In this document: positions 10,116 to 26,435 of the stretch, one piece after another
Position numbering within the stretch: position 1 is the first letter of the stretch
Layout: the number at the start of each line of letters is the position of its first letter
From: Hyperoodon ampullatus
Taxonomy: Eukaryota; Chordata; Mammalia; Artiodactyla; Ziphiidae
Assembly (NCBI GenBank): GCA_949752795.1
Contig: CATKHW010000008.1
Span: 1,612,001 to 1,676,000, forward strand
Length of the DNA stretch: 64,000 nucleotides
Reading direction: 5' to 3'
Position numbers and translations under genes: made by a program
Notes under the pieces: generated by a model
What the model saw: the letters and a program-made list of their open reading frames with translations, nothing else
Told to the model about the DNA's origin: nothing
Database searches by the model: none

Positions 10116-13100
10116 CCCTTGTCATCTCAATGTGACATGCCACTGTCATCACAATAATCCATGAAACATGTCAGAACAATGTTCCATGCTCCGGTCCTCA
10201 CAATGCTCCATGCCCTTGTCATCACAATGTTCCATGCCCTTTTCATCACAATGCTCCATGACCCCTGTCATCACAATGCTCCGTGACTCCAGTCATCAAA
10301 ATGCTTCATGACCTTTGTCCTCACAATGGTCCATGCCCTCGTCACAAAAGGCTCTGTGACCTTTTTCACCACAAAGTTCCATGCCCTTGTCATCTCAATG
10401 CTCTAACGCCCCTGTCATCACAAAGCTCCATGACGCATGTCATCAGAATTTTCCATGGCCTTCTCATCACAATGCTCCATGCCCTTTTCATCACAATGCT
10501 CCAACACCTCTGTAATCACAATGCTCCATGCCCCTTTTCATCTCAATGCTCCATGAAACCTGTCATCAAAATGCACCGTGCCCATCACCATAATATTTCA
10601 TGCTATTGTCATCACAATGAAATCAAAATGCTCAATGACCTCTGTCATCACAATGCACCAAACCGTTCTGAACACAATGTTTCATAACAATGCCCCATGA
10701 GGCTGGTCATCACAATTATCCATGGTCTTCTCATCACAATGCTCCAAGATCGTTGTCATCACAATGCTCAATACACTTATCATCACAATGCTCCCTGACA
10801 GTTGTCATCAGTATGCACGTTGAAACCTGTCATGGCAAGGCTCCATGCATTTTTCATCACAATGATCCATTCCCTTTTCAGCACAATGCTCCAAGAACCC
10901 TCTAATCACATTGCTCCATGTCCTTGTCATCTCCAAGCTCCAGGACGCATGTCATCAGAATGCTCAATTGCCTTCTCATCACAATGCTCCATGCCCTTGT
11001 AATCACATTGCTTCAAAATCCCTGTAATCTCAATGCTCCATGCACCTTTTCATCAGAATGCTCCATGTCCTTGTCATCACAATGCTCCATGACCCTTGTC
11101 ATATCAATGTTCCAAGCCCTTGTTATCAAAATGCTCCATTACATTTGTCATCACAATCCTCCATGACACTTGGTATCACAATGGTCCATGCCATTGTCAT
11201 CACAATGGACAATGACATATGTCATCACAATGCTCCCTGACAGTTGTCATCAGTATGCTCCTTGAACCCTGTCATGACACTTCTCCATACATTTTTCATC
11301 ACAATGAACCATTCCCTTTTCATCACAATGCTCCAAGACCCCTGTAATCACAATGCTCCATGTCCTTGTCATCACAAATCTCCATGACGCATGTCATCAG
11401 AATGCTCCATTGCCTTCTCATCACAATGCTCCATGCCCTGGTAATCACATTGCTTCAAAACCCCTGTAATCTCAATGCTCCATGCACCTTTTCATCAAAA
11501 TGCTCCATGACCCTTTTCATCAAAATGCTCCATAACCCCTGACATCTCAATGTTCCATAACCCCTGTCATCAAAATATTCGATGACCATTTTCATCAAAT
11601 TGCTCCATGACCCTGTCATCACTATGCACCCTGCCCTTCTCATTACAATGCACCACACACTTGTCAACAAAATGCTCCATGACCTTTGTCATCACAAAAC
11701 TCCATGACCCTTGTCATCGCAATGATCAATGCCATTGTCATCACAGTGCTTCCTGAAGCCTCTCGTCACATTGCTTCCATGTCCTTGTCATCACAAAGCT
11801 CCACGATGCTTGTCATCAAAATGCTCGATGCCCTTCTCATCACAATGCTCCATGCCCTTGTCATTACAATCCTCCATGACCCATGTAACACATTGTTGTG
11901 TGACCTTGTCATCACAATGCGCCATGCCCACTCTCATCACAATAATCCATGAAACTTTTCAGACCAATGCTCCATACAATTGTAATCACAATGCTCCCTT
12001 ACCCCTGTCATGGCAATGCTCCATTACCCCTGCCATCAAAATGATCCAAGGCCTTGTCATCACAAGGTTCCATAACCCTTGTCATCACAATGATCCAAGA
12101 CCCCTGTATTCACAATGCTCCATGCCTTTGTCATCACAAAGCTCCATGACGCATGTCATCAGAATGCTCCATGGCTTTCTCATCACGATGCTCCATACCC
12201 TTGCCATCACAATACTCCATTACCCCAGTCATAACAATGCTCCATGACCACTGTCATCATGATGTTCCACGGACTTGTCATCACAAGGAACCATGACCCT
12301 TGTTATCACAATGCACCATGCCCATCATCATAATGCTTCATGCTATTGTCAACACAGTGAAATAAAAATGCTCCATGACCTGTGTCATCACAATGCTCCA
12401 AACACTTGTGATCATGATATTCCATAACACTTGTCATCACAACGCCCCATGAAGCTCGTCATCACAATTATCCATGGTCTTCTCATCACAATGCTCCATG
12501 ACATTTGTCATCAAAATGCTCAATACTCATGTCATCATAATGGTACCTGACACTTGTCGTCAGTATGCTCCTTGAACCCTGTCATGACAAGACTCCATGC
12601 CTTTTTCATCACAATGATCCATGCCCTTTTCATCACAATGCTCCAAGACCACGGTATTCACAATGCTCCATGCCCTTGTCTTCACAAAACTCCATGATGC
12701 ATGTCATCAGAATGCTCCATGGCCTTCTCATCACAATGATCCATGCCCTTGTCATCACAATGCTCCAAGACCCCTGTAATCACAGTTCTCCATGCCCCTT
12801 TTCATCTCAATTCTCCATGAACACTGTCATCACAATGCACCATGCCCATCATCTTAATGCTTCATGCTATTGTCATCACAATGAAATCAAAATGCTCCGT
12901 GACATCTGTCATCAAAATGCTCCAAACCCTTGTGATCACAATGTTCATAACACTTGTCTTCACAACGCCCCATGACTCTCAACATCACAATTATCCACGG
13001 TCTTCTCATCACAGTGCTCCATGAGCTTTGTCATCACAATGCTCAATACACTGGTCATCACAATGCTCCCTGACACTTGTCATCAGTATACTCCTTGAAC

Positions 13101-14219
13101 CCTGTCATGACAAGGCTACATGCCTTTTTCATCACAATGATCCATGCCGTTTTCATCACAATGCTCCAAGACCCCTGTAATCACAATGCTCCATGCCCTG
13201 GTCATCACAGTGCTTAATGACGCATGTCATCAGAATGCTCCATGGCCTTCTCGTCACAATGCTCCATGCCCTTGTCATCACAATGCTCCAAGGCTCCTTT
13301 AATCACAATGCTCCATGCCCCATTTCATCAGAATGCTCCATGAGACTTGTCATCACAAAGTTCCATAGTCTTCTCATCACAGTGCTCCAGGATCTTGTCA
13401 TCACGATGCTCCATTCCCTTGTCATCACAATGCTCCATGACCCCTGTCATCACAATACTCCATGAACATTTTCATCCCAATGCTCCATGAACTTCTCATC
13501 ACAATGCTCCATGACCCCTGTGATCACAATGCTCTATGACTACTGTCATCACAATGCTCCATGATGCCTTACAACACAATAATCCGGGACTTTTATCATC
13601 AAAATGCTCCCTGACACTTGTCATCACAATGATCCGTGCCCTTGCCATCTTAATTCTCCATGACCGCTGTAATCACAATGCTCCGTGATGCTTGTCTTCA
13701 CAGTGCTCCATGAAACTTGTCATCACGATGCTCCATTCCTTTGTCAGCAAAATGCTACATGACATTGTCATCACAATGCCCCATGCGCTTGTCATCAAAA
13801 ACCTCCATGAAACTTTGGATCACATTGCTTCATGCCCTTGTCATCACAATGCTCCATGCTCCTTGAAATCAAAATGATCCATGACCTGTCATCACAATGC
13901 TCCAAAACCTTGTGATCACAATGTTCCATAACCCTTGACATCACAATGATCCATGATGCCTGTCATCACAATACTCCATGCCATTGTCATCACAATGCTC
14001 CATGACCATCGTCATCACAATGCTCAATAAATTTGTCATCACAATGCTCACTGACACTTGTTGTCAAAATGCTCCTTGAAACCTGTCATGAAAAGGCTCC
14101 ATGCATTTTTCATCACAATGATCCATGCCATTTTCATCACAATACTCCACAAGCTTATCATCAGAATGCTCCTTGCCCTTGTCATAAAAATAATCCATGC
14201 CCACTGTCATCACTATAAT

Positions 14220-15000
14220 CCATGAAACTTGTTAGACCAATTTTCCATGCCACTGTCATCACAATGCTCCATGCCCTTGTCATCACAAAGCTCCATGATG
14301 CATGTCATCAGAATGCTACATTGCCTTCTCATCACAATGCTCCATGCCCTTGTCATCACAATGCTCCAAGACCAATTTAATCACAATTCTCCATTCCCCT
14401 TTTCATCTCAATGCTCCATGAACCCTGTAATCACAATGCACCATGCTCATCATCATAATGCTTCATGCTATGGTCATCATAATGAAATCAAAATGCTCCA
14501 TGAACTCTGTCATCACAATGCTCCAATCCCTTATGATCACAATGTTCCATAACACTTGTCATCACAACGCCCCATGATGCTCGTCATCACAATTATCCAT
14601 GGTTTTCTAATCACAATGCTCCATGACCTTTGTCATCACAATGCTCAATTTACTTGTCATCACAATGCTCCCTTACACTTGTCGTCAGTATGCTCCTTGA
14701 ACCCTGTCATAACAAGGCTCCATGCCTTTTCCATCACAATGATCCATGCCCTTTTCATCACAATGCTCCAAGACCCCTCTAATCACAATGCTCCATGCCC
14801 TTTTCATCACAATGCTCCATGACCCCTGTCATCACAATGTTCCAAGCCCTTGTCATCACAATCCTCCATGTCACTTGGCATCACAGTGCTCCATGTCATT
14901 GTCATCACAATGGACCACCGCATATGTCATCACCGTGCTCCCTGACACCTGTCTTCACAATACTGTATCACCTTTTTATCACAGTGCTCCATGCCCTTGT
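14220..15000 (+). repeat. Minisatellite block with a partner about 2.70 kb downstream
   Basis: A run of variants beginning at ACCAATTTTCCATGCCACTG (near 14236) recurs in the same order near 16938. It includes GAATGCT.CATTGCCTTCTC, the ACCATGC.CAT.ATCATAATGC unit and the truncated CAATGAAAT unit. The offset is about 2,700 bp. Similarity is interrupted by substitutions and by some deleted or exchanged units, so the limits given are approximate. Confidence 0.7.
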
Positions 15001-16919
15001 CATCACAAAGTGCCATGCCCACTCTCATCACAATAATCCATAAAACTTGTCAGAGATATGCTCTATGGCCCTGTCATCACAATGCTCCATGCCCTTTTCA
15101 TCACAAACTCCATGACCCCTGTCATCACAGTCTTCCTTGACTCCAGTCATAACAATGATTCACGACCTTTGTCATCACAATGTTCCATGCCCTCTTCATC
15201 ACAAGTCCCTGTGACCTTTGTCACCACAATGCTCCATGAACTTTTGATCACAATGCTCCGTGACCCTTGTCATCACAATGCTCCATGCCTTCTTCAGCAC
15301 AATGCTCCATGACCATTGTCATCACAATGATCCATGTGCTAATCAGCACAATGCTCCATAACACATGTCATAACAATGTGTCATGCACTTGTCATCACAA
15401 TGCTCCACAACCTTGTCATCACAACGCTCCATAAACATTGTCATCACAATGCTCCATACACTTCTCATCAAAATGCTCTCTCACCACTGATATCACAATG
15501 TTCCATCACTAGTCATCACAATAGTCCATCACCCCTGTCATCACAATGTTCCATGACCGCTGTCATCACAATGGTACATGCCATTATCATCACAATGTTC
15601 AATAACCCCTAAAATCACAATGTTCCATAACACCTGTCATCAAAATTCTCCATGACCCATTTCATCAAAATGCTCCATGAACCCTGACATCACAATGATC
15701 CATAACCCCTGTCATCAGAATGTTCGATGACACTTTTCATCAAATTGCTCCATGACCCTGTCATCACAATGCACGCTGCCGTTTTAATCACAATGCACGA
15801 CGCACTTGTCATCAAAGTGCTCCATGACCTTTGTCATCACAAAGCTCCATGACCCTTTGCATCACAATGTTCCATGCCATTTTCATCACAATGCTTCATG
15901 AAGCCTCTCATTACATTGTTCCATGTCCTGGTCATCACAAAGCTCCAAGACGCTTGTCATCAAAATGCTTGATGCACTTCTCATCACAATGCTCCATGCT
16001 CTTGTCATTACAATCCTTCATGACCCATGTATCAGAGTGTTCCATGACCTGTCATCACAATGCTCCAAACCCTTGTGATCACAATGTTCCATAACACTTG
16101 ACATCACAATTCTCCATGATGCCTGTCATCACAATACTACATGCCCTTGTCATCACAATGTTCCATGACCATTTTCATCACAATGCTCAATACACTTGTC
16201 ATCACAATGCTCCCTGACACTTGTCATCAGAATGCTCCTTTAAATCTGTCATGAAAAGTCTCCATGCATTTTTCATCACAATGATCCATGCCCTTTTCAT
16301 CACAATGCTCCATGCCATTGTCATCACAATACTCCACAAGCTTATCATCAGAATGCTCCATGACCACTGTCATCACAATGTTCCATGACCTCTGTCAACA
16401 CAATGCTCCATGACGCATGTCATCAAAATGTTCCATGCCCCTTGTCATTACAGTGCTCCATGATGCTCGTCATCACAGTTATCCATTTTTCTCCTCATCA
16501 CAGTGCTCCATGGTCTTTCGATCACAATGCTCCTTTCCCTGGTCATAACAATGCTCCATGTCCCTTGTCATCACAATTCTCCACGTTTTTGTCATCACAG
16601 TGCTCCATGACACTTCTCATCACAATTTTACATGCTCTTGTCATCACAATTCTCCATGCACCTGTCATCGAAATGTCCCATGACACCTGTCATAGCAAGA
16701 TCCATGGCTTTGTCATCAAAATGCTTCATACCTTGTCATCAAAATTCTAAATGCCCATTTTCATCACAATGCTCCATGACCCTTGTTATCACAATGCTCC
16801 AAGCCCTTGTCATCACAATGCTCCATTACCTTTGTCATCACAATCCTCCATGACACTTGGCGTCACAATGCTCCATGCCCTTGTCATCACAATTTGCCAT
16901 GCCCACTGTCATCACAATA

Positions 16920-17700
16920 ATCCATAAAACTTGTTACACCAATTTTCCATGCCACTGTCTTCACAATGCTCCATGCCCTTGTAGTCACAAAACTACATGA
17001 CACATGTCATCAGAATGCTCCATTGCCTTCTCATCACAATGCTCCATTCTTTTGTCATCATAATGTTCCAAGACCACTTTAATCACAATGCTCCTTGCCA
17101 CTTTTCATCTAAATTCTCCATGAACCCTGTCATCACAATGCACCATGCCCATTATCATAATGCTTCATGCTATTGTCAACACAATGAAATGAAAATGTTC
17201 CATGACCTCTGTCATCAATATGCTCCAAACCCTGGTGATCACAAGGTTCCATATCACTTGTCATCACAACGCTCCATGACGCTCGTCATCACAATTATCC
17301 ATGGTTATCTCATCACAATGCTCCATGAACTTTGTCATCACAATGCTCAATACACTTGTCATCACAATGCTCCTTGACCCCTGTCATCACAATACTCCAT
17401 GAATATTTTCAGCCCAATGATCCATGACCTTCTCATCACAATGCTCCATGACTCTTGTAATCACAATGCTCCATTACCCCTCTCATCACAATGATCCATG
17501 ACCCTTGTAATCACAATGTTGCAAGCCATTGTCATCAAAATGCTCCATTACCTTTGTCATCACAATCTTCCATGACACTTGGAATCACAATGCTCCATGC
17601 CATTGTCATCACAATGGACAATGACATATGTCATCACAATGCTCCCTGACACCTGTCTTCACAATACGCCATGACCTTGTTAACACAATGTTCCATGCCC
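16920..17700 (+). repeat. Minisatellite block, partner of 14220-15000
   Basis: This is the downstream member of the ~2.70-kb offset pair. The TTTTCCATGCCACTG variant is at 16943, against 14241 in the partner (offset 2,702). The truncated CAATGAAAT unit lies near 17180, against about 14480. Limits are approximate. Confidence 0.7.
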
Positions 17701-20700
17701 TTGTCATCACAATGCGCCATGCCCACTGTCATCAGAATAATCCATGAAACTTGTCAGACAAATGTTCCATGCCACTGTCATCACAATGCTCCATGCCCAT
17801 GTCATCACAATGCTCCATTACCCATGTCATTAAAATGCTCCTTGCCTACAGTCATCACAATGCTTCATGACTTTTGCCATCACAATGCTCCATGCCCACT
17901 CTCATCACAATAATCCATGAAACTTGTCACACCAATTGTCCATGCCCCCGTCACACAAGGCTCTGTGATCTTTGTCACCACAGTGCTCCATGAATATTTC
18001 ATCACAATGCTCTGTGTCCCTTGTCATCACCATGCTCAATGCCTTTGTCAGCACAATGCTCCATGACACTTGTCATTAAAATGCTACATGCGCTTCTCAG
18101 CACAATGCTCCATGACCCCTGCGATCACAATGCTCCATGACTCCAGTCATCACAGTGCTTCATGACCTTTGTCAACCCAGTGGTCCATGCCCTCTTCACA
18201 CAAGGCTCTGTGACCTTTGTCATCACAATGCTCCATGCCCACTGTCATCACAATAATCCATGAAACTTGTCAGACAAATGTTCCATGCCCCTGTCAGCAC
18301 ATTGCTCCATGCCCTTTTCAGCACAATGCTCCATGACCCCTGACATCACAATGTTCAATAAGACCTGTCACAAAATGCTCCATGACCCATTTCTTCAAAA
18401 TGCTTCATGACCCCTGACATCACAATGTTCCATAACGCCTGTAATCAAAATATTCCATGACACTTTTCATCAAATTGCTCCATGACCCTGTCATCACAAT
18501 GCTCCCTGCCCTTCTCATCACAATGCACCAGGCCCTTGTCATCAAAATGCTACATAACATTTGTCATCACAAAGCTCCATGACCCTTGGCATCACAATGC
18601 TCCATTCCATTATCATCACAATGCTCCATGGACACTCTCATCACATTGCTCCATGCACATTTTATCCCAAATCTCCATGACGCTAGTCATTACAATGCTC
18701 GATGCCCTTCTCATCACAATGCTCCATGCCATTGTCATTACAATCCTGCATGATCAATGTATCACAGTGTTCCATGCCCTTGTCATCTCATGGCTCCATG
18801 CCCACTCTCTTCTCAATAATCCATGAAACATTTCAGACCATTGCCCCATGGCCTTGTCATCACAATGTTCCATGACCCCTGACATCACAATGATCCATAA
18901 CCCCTGTCACAAAATGCTCCATGACCCATTTCATCACAATGCTTCATGACCCCTGAATCACAGTGTTCCATAACGCCTGTCATCAAAATATTCCATGACG
19001 CTTTTCATCAAATTGCTCCATGACCCTGTCATCACAATGCTCCCGGCCCTTCTCATCACAATGCACCACGCACTTGTCATTAAAATGCCCAATGACATTT
19101 TTCATCACAAAGCTCCATGCCATTGTCATCACAATGCTCAATGAAATCTCTCATCACATTGCTCCATGCCCTTGTCATCAAAATGCTCCATTACACCTCT
19201 CATTACAATGCTCCATGACCCCTGCCATCACAGTGTTCCACGGCCTTGTCATCACAAGGCTCCATGACCCTTGTCATCACAATGCTCCAAGACCTCTGTA
19301 ATCACAATTCTCCATGCCCCTTTACATATCAATTCTCCATCAACCCTGTCATCACAATGCACCATGCCCATCATCATAATGATTCATGCTATTGTCATCA
19401 CTATGAAATCAAAATGCTCCATGAACTCTGTCATCACAAAGCTGAAAACCCTTCTGATCACAATGTTCCATGACACTTGTCATCACAATGCCCCATGACG
19501 CTCGTCATCACAATTATGCAAGGTCTTCTCATCACAATGCTCCATGACCTTTGTCACCACAATGCTCAATACACTTGTCATCACAATGCTCCCTGACACT
19601 TGTCATCACTATGCTCCTTGAACACTGTCATGACAAGGCTCCCTGCATTTTTCATCACAATGATGCATTCCCTTTTCTTCAAAATGCTCCAAGACCTCTG
19701 TTATCACAATGCTCCGTGACTCCAGTCATCACAATGCTTCATGACATTTGTCATCACAATGGTCCATGACCTTGTCACACAAAGCTCTGTGACCTTTGTC
19801 ACCACAATGCTCCATGAACTTTTTATCACAATGCTCTGTGACACTTGTCATCACAAAGCTCCATGCCTTTTTAAGCACAATGCTCCATGACTCTTATCAT
19901 CACAATGCTCGATGCGCGTGTCAGCACAATGCTCCACAACCAATGTCATCACAAATCGCCATGCACTTGTCAGCACAATGCTCAACATCCTTGTCATCAA
20001 AATGCTCCATAAACCTTGTCATCACAATGCTCCATGCACTTATCAAAATGCTCTCTCACCACTGATATCTCAATGTTCCACCACTAGTCATCACAATACT
20101 CCTTCAACCCTGTCATCACAATGTTCCATTACCCCTGTCATCCCAATGCTACATGCCATTATCATCACAATGCTCCATGACACCTGACATCACAAATTTC
20201 CATAACCCCTGTAATCAAAATGCTCCATGACCCTTTTCGTCACAAAACTCCATGATCCCTGACATCAGAATGTTCTATAACCACTGTCATCAAAATGTTC
20301 CATGACCCTTTTCATCAAATTGCTCCATGACCCTGTCATCACAATGCTCCCTGCCCTTCTCATCACAATGCACCATGCCCTTGACATCAAAATGCTACAT
20401 GACATTTGTCATCACAGAGATCCATGACCCTTGGCATCACAATGCTCCATTCCATTATCATCACAATGCTCCATGGACCCTCTCATCACATTGATCCATG
20501 CACTTGTCATCCCAAATCTCCATGACACTTGTCATGACAATGCTCCAACACCCCTGGAATCACAATGCTCCATGCCCCTTTTCATCTCAATGCTCCATCA
20601 ACCCTGTCATCACAGTGCACCGTGCCCATCACCATAATATTTCATGCTTTGTCATCACAATGAAATCAAAATGCTCAATGTCGTCTGTCATTACAATGCA

Positions 20701-23700
20701 CCAAATCCTTGTGATCACAATGCTCCATAACACTTGTCATCACAATGCCCCATGACGCTGGTCATCACAATTATCCATGGTCTTCTCTCACAATGCTCCA
20801 AGCCCTTGTCATCAGAATGCTCCATTACTTTTGTCATCACAATCCTCCATGACACTTGGCTTCACAATGCTCCATGCCATTGTCATCACAATGCACCATG
20901 ACATATGTCATCACAATGCTCCCTGACACCTGTCTTCACCATATTCCATGACCTGGTCATATTAATGCTCCATGCCGCTGTCATCACAGTGCGCCATGCC
21001 CACTATCATCACAATAATCAATGAAAGTTGTCGGACCAATGCTTCATGCTCCTGTCATCACAATGCTCCATGCCCTTGTCATCACAATGGTCCGTGACTC
21101 CAGTCATCACAATGCTACATGACCTTTGTCCTCACAATGGTCCATAACCTCGTCATGACAGGGCTCTGTGAACTTTGTTACCATAATGCTCCATGAACTT
21201 TTCATCTCAATGCTCTGTGACCCTTGTCATCACAATGCTCCATGCCTTTGTCAGCAGAGTGCTCCATGACCCTTGTCATCACAATGCTCCATGGGCTTGT
21301 CAGAACAATGCTCCATGACCCATGTCATCACAATGTGCCATGCACTTGTCATCACAATGTTCCACAACATTGTCATCACAATACTCTATAAACCTTGTCA
21401 TCACAAAACTCCATGCACTTCATATCAAAATGCTCTTTCACCGCTGATATCAAAATGTTCCATCACTAGTCATTACAATACTCCTTCACGCCTGTCATGA
21501 CAATGTTCCACGTCCTTGTCATCACAAGGCTCCATGACCCTTGTCATCACAATGCTCCAAGACCCCTGTAATCACAATGCTGCATGCTCTTGTCGTCACA
21601 TAACTCCATGACGCTTGTCATCAGACAGCTCCATGTCCTTAGCATCACAGTGCTCCATGCCCTTTTCATCACAATGCTCCAAGACACCTGTAATCACAAT
21701 GCTCCATGCCCCTTTTCATCTCAATGCTCCATGAACTCTGTCATCACAATGATCCTTGCCCATTATCATAATGCTTCATGCTATTGTCATAACAATGAAA
21801 TCAAAATCCTCTATAAACACTGTCATCACAATGTTCCAAACCCTTGTGTTCACAATGTTCCATAACACTTGTCATCACAACTCCCCATGACGCTCGTCTT
21901 CACAATTATCCATGGTCTTCTCATCACAATGCTCCATGACCTTTCTCATCACAATGCTCAATTCACTTGTCATCACAATGCTCCCTGACACTTTTCGTCA
22001 GTATGCTCCTTGAACCCTCTCATGACAAGGCTCCATGCTTTTTCATCACAATCATCCATGCCCTATTCATCACAATGCTCCAAGACCCATGTAATGACAA
22101 TGCTCCATGCCACTTTTCATCAGAATGCTCCATGATACTTGTCATCACAAGGCTACCTGGTCTTCTCCTCACAATGCTCCAGGACCTTGTCATCACAATG
22201 CTCCTTTCCATTGTCACCACAATGCTCCATGACCCCTGCCATCATAATACTCAATGAATATTTTCAGCCCAATGCTCCATGAAATTCTGATCACAATGCT
22301 CCATGACCCCTGTCATCACAATGTTCCATGACCACAGTAATCACAACGCTCCAAGACACCAGACCACACAATTATCTGGGACCCTTGTAATCAAAATGCT
22401 CCATGACACTTGTCATCAGAATGATCCATGCCCTTGCCATCCCAATGCTTCATGACCCCTGTAATCACAATGCTCCATGACGCATGTCATCACAGTGCTC
22501 CATGACACTTGTCATCAAAATGCTCCATGCATTTGTCAGCAAAATTCTACATTACCTTGTCATCACAATGCTCCATGCCTTTGTCAGCACAGTGCTCCAT
22601 GATACGTTTCATCGCAATGCTCCATGCCCCTGTCAGCATAGTGCTCCGTGACCCTTGTCATCACAATGCTCCAAGCCCTTCTCATCACAATGCTCCATTA
22701 CCTTTGTCATCAGAAACCTCCATGACACTTGGCATCACAATACTCCATGGCATTGTCATCACAATGGGCCACGACTTATGTCTTCACAATGCTCCCAGAC
22801 ACCTGTCTTCACAATACTGCATTACCTTGTCATCACCATGCTCCATGCCCTTGTCATCACAATGCATCTTTCCCACTGTCATTGCAGTAATCCATGAAAC
22901 TTGTAAGACCAATGTTCCATGCCCCTGTCTTCACAATGCTGCATGCACTTGTCTTCACAGTGCTCCATTACCCGTCATCACAATGCTCCCTGACCCCTTT
23001 CATCACAATGCTCCATGCTCCTTGAAATCAAAATGATCCATGACCTCTGTCATCACAATGCTCCAAACCCTTGTAATCACATTGTTCCACAACACTTGTC
23101 ATCACAACACTCCATGATGCCTGTCATCACATTACTCCATGCCCGTGTCATCACAATGCTCCATGAGCTTTCTCATCACAATGTTCAATACACTTGTCAT
23201 CCCAATGCTCCCTGACCCTTGTCGTCAGAATGCTCCTTGAAACCTGTCATGAAAAAGCATCATGCCTTTTTCATCACAATGCTCCATGCCCTGTTCATCA
23301 CAATGATCAATGCCTTTGTCATCACAATACCCCACAAGCTTGTCATCATTATGTTGCATGACCCTTGTCATCACAATTCTCCATGACCCCTGTCATCACA
23401 ATGCTCCGTGACTCCAGTCATCCCAAAGCTTCATGACCTTTGTCATCACAATGGTCCATGCCCTCGTCATCACAAGGCTCTGTGACATTTGTCACCACAA
23501 TGCTCCATGAACTTTTCATCATAATGGTCTGTGACCGTTGTCATCACAATGCTCCATGCCTTTCTCAGAACAATGCTCCATGACCCTTGTCATCACAATG
23601 CTTCATGCCCTTGTCAGCACAGTGCTCCATGACCCTTGTCATCACAATGCTCCATGCACTTGTCATCATAATGCTCCATTACCTTTGTCATCACAATCCT

Positions 23701-26435
23701 CCATGACATTTGACATCACAATGCTCCATGGCATTGTCATCACAATGGGCCATGACATATGTCTTCACAATGCTCCCAGACACGTGTCTTCACAATAATG
23801 CATGAGCTTCTCATCACAATGCTCCAAGCCCTTTTCATCACAATGTGCCATTCCCAGTGTCATCGAAATAATCCATGAAACTTGTAATACCAATGTTCCA
23901 TGCCCCTGTCATCACAATGCTGCATGCCCTTGTCATCACAATGCTCCATGACACGTCATCACAATGCTCCGTGACTCCTGTCATCACAATGCTTCATGAC
24001 CTTTCTCATCACAATGGTCCATGCCCTCTTCATCACAAGTCTCTGTGACATTTGTCACCACAATGCTCCATGAACTTTTCATCACAATTCTCCATTACTC
24101 TTGTCATCACAATGCTCCATGTGCTTATCAGCACAATGCTCCATGACCCTTGTCATCAAAATGCTCCATGTGCTTCTCAGCACATTGCTCCATGACCCAT
24201 GTTATCAAAATGTGCCATGCGCGTGTCATCACTGTGCTCCACAACATTGTCATCACAATGCTCAATAAAACTTGTCATCAATATGCTCCAGGCACGTCTC
24301 AATAAAATGCTCTCTCACAACTGATATCACTATGTTCCATCACAAGTCATCACAATACTCCCTCACCCGTCATCACAATGTTCCATGACCCCTGTCATCA
24401 CATTGCTCCATGCACTTATCATCACAATGTTTGATGACCCCTGACATCACAATGTTCCATAACCCCTGTCATCAAAATGCTCCATGACCCTTTTCATCAA
24501 AATGCTCCATGACCCCTGACATCACAATGTTCCATAACCCCTGTCATCAAAATCTTCCATGACCCTTTTCATCAAATTGCTCCATGACCCTGTCATCAAA
24601 TGCTCCCTCCCCTTCACCACACAGCGCACCACGAACTTGTGACAAAATGCTCCATGACATTTGTCGTCACACATCTCCATGACAATTGGCATCACAATTC
24701 TCCATGTCATTGTCATCACAATGCTCCATGAACCCTCTCATCACATTGTTCCATGCCCTTGTAATCACAAAGCTCCATGACGCTTGCCATCACAATGCTC
24801 GAAGCCCTTCTCATCACAATGCTCCATGTCCTTGTCATTATAATCCCCCATGACCCATGTATCACAGTGTTCTGTGCCCTTGTCATCAAAATGCTCCATG
24901 CCCACTGTCATCACAATAATCCATGAAACTTTTCAGACCAATGCTCCATGCCCTAGTCATCGCAGTGCTCCATTACACCTGTCATAACAATGCTCCATGA
25001 CCCCTGTTATCACAATGATCCACGGCCTTTTAATCACAAGACTCCATGACTCTTGTCATCACAATGCTCCAAGACCCCTGTAATCACAATGCTCCATGCA
25101 ATTGTCATCACAAAGCTCCTTGACGCATGTCTTCAGAATGCTGCATGGCCTTCTCATCACAATGCTCCATGCCCTTTTCATCACAATGCTCCAAGACCCC
25201 TGTATTCACAATGCTCCATGCCCTTGCCATCAAAAAGCTCCATGACGCATGACATCAGAATGCTCCTTGGCCTTCTCATCACAATGCTCCATGCCCTTGT
25301 CATCACAATGTTCCAAGATCCCTGTAAACACGATGCTCCATGCCTCTTTTCATCAGTATGGTCCATGAGACTTGTCATCACAAGGCTCCACGGTCTTTTC
25401 AACACAGTGCTCCAGGATTTTGTCATCACAATGCTTCACGACCTTCTCATCAAGATTCTAAATGGCCCTTGTGATCATAATGTTCCAAGCCCTAATCATC
25501 ACAATGCCCCATTATCTTTGTCATCACATTCCTCCATGACACTTGGCATCACAATGCCCCACGCCATTGTCATCGCAATGGAACATGACATATGTCATCA
25601 CAATGCTCCCTGACACCTGTCTTCACAATAATCCATGACCTTTTCATCACAATGCTCCATGCCCTTGTCACCACAATCCGCCATGACGAATGTCACAACA
25701 ATAATCCATGAGACTTGTCATACCAATGCTCCATGCCCTTGTCATCACAATGCTCCATGCCCTTGTCATCACAATTCTCCATGACACCGCACATCATAAT
25801 TCCCCGTGAATCCAGTCATCACAATGCTTTATGACATTTGTCATCACAATGGTCCATTCCCTCATCATCACAGTTCTCTGTAACACGTTTCATCACAATG
25901 CTCCATGCCTTTGTCAGCATAATGCTCCATGACCCTTGTCATCACAATGATTGACGCGCTTTTCAGCACAATGCTCCACAACCTTATCATCACAATGCTC
26001 CATAAACCTTGTCATCACAATGCTCCTTGCACTTCTCATCTAAATGCTCTCTCACCACTGATATCACAATGTTCCATTACTATTCATCACAATACTCCCT
26101 CACCCCTTTCATCACAATGTTCCATGACCCCTATCATCAAAATGCTACATGCCCTTATCATAATAATGCTCCATGACCACTGACAACACAATGTTCCATA
26201 ACACTGTCATGAAAATGTTCCCTGATGATTTTCATCAAACTGCTCCATGACCCTGTCATCACAATGCTCCCTGCCCTTCTCATCACAATGCACAACGCTC
26301 TTGTCATCAAAATGCTCCATGACCTTTGTCATAACAAACTCCATGACCCTTGGCATCACAATGCTCCATGCCATTGTCATCACAATGCTCCATGAAACCT
26401 ATCATCACATTGTTCCTTGCTCTTGTCATCACAAT

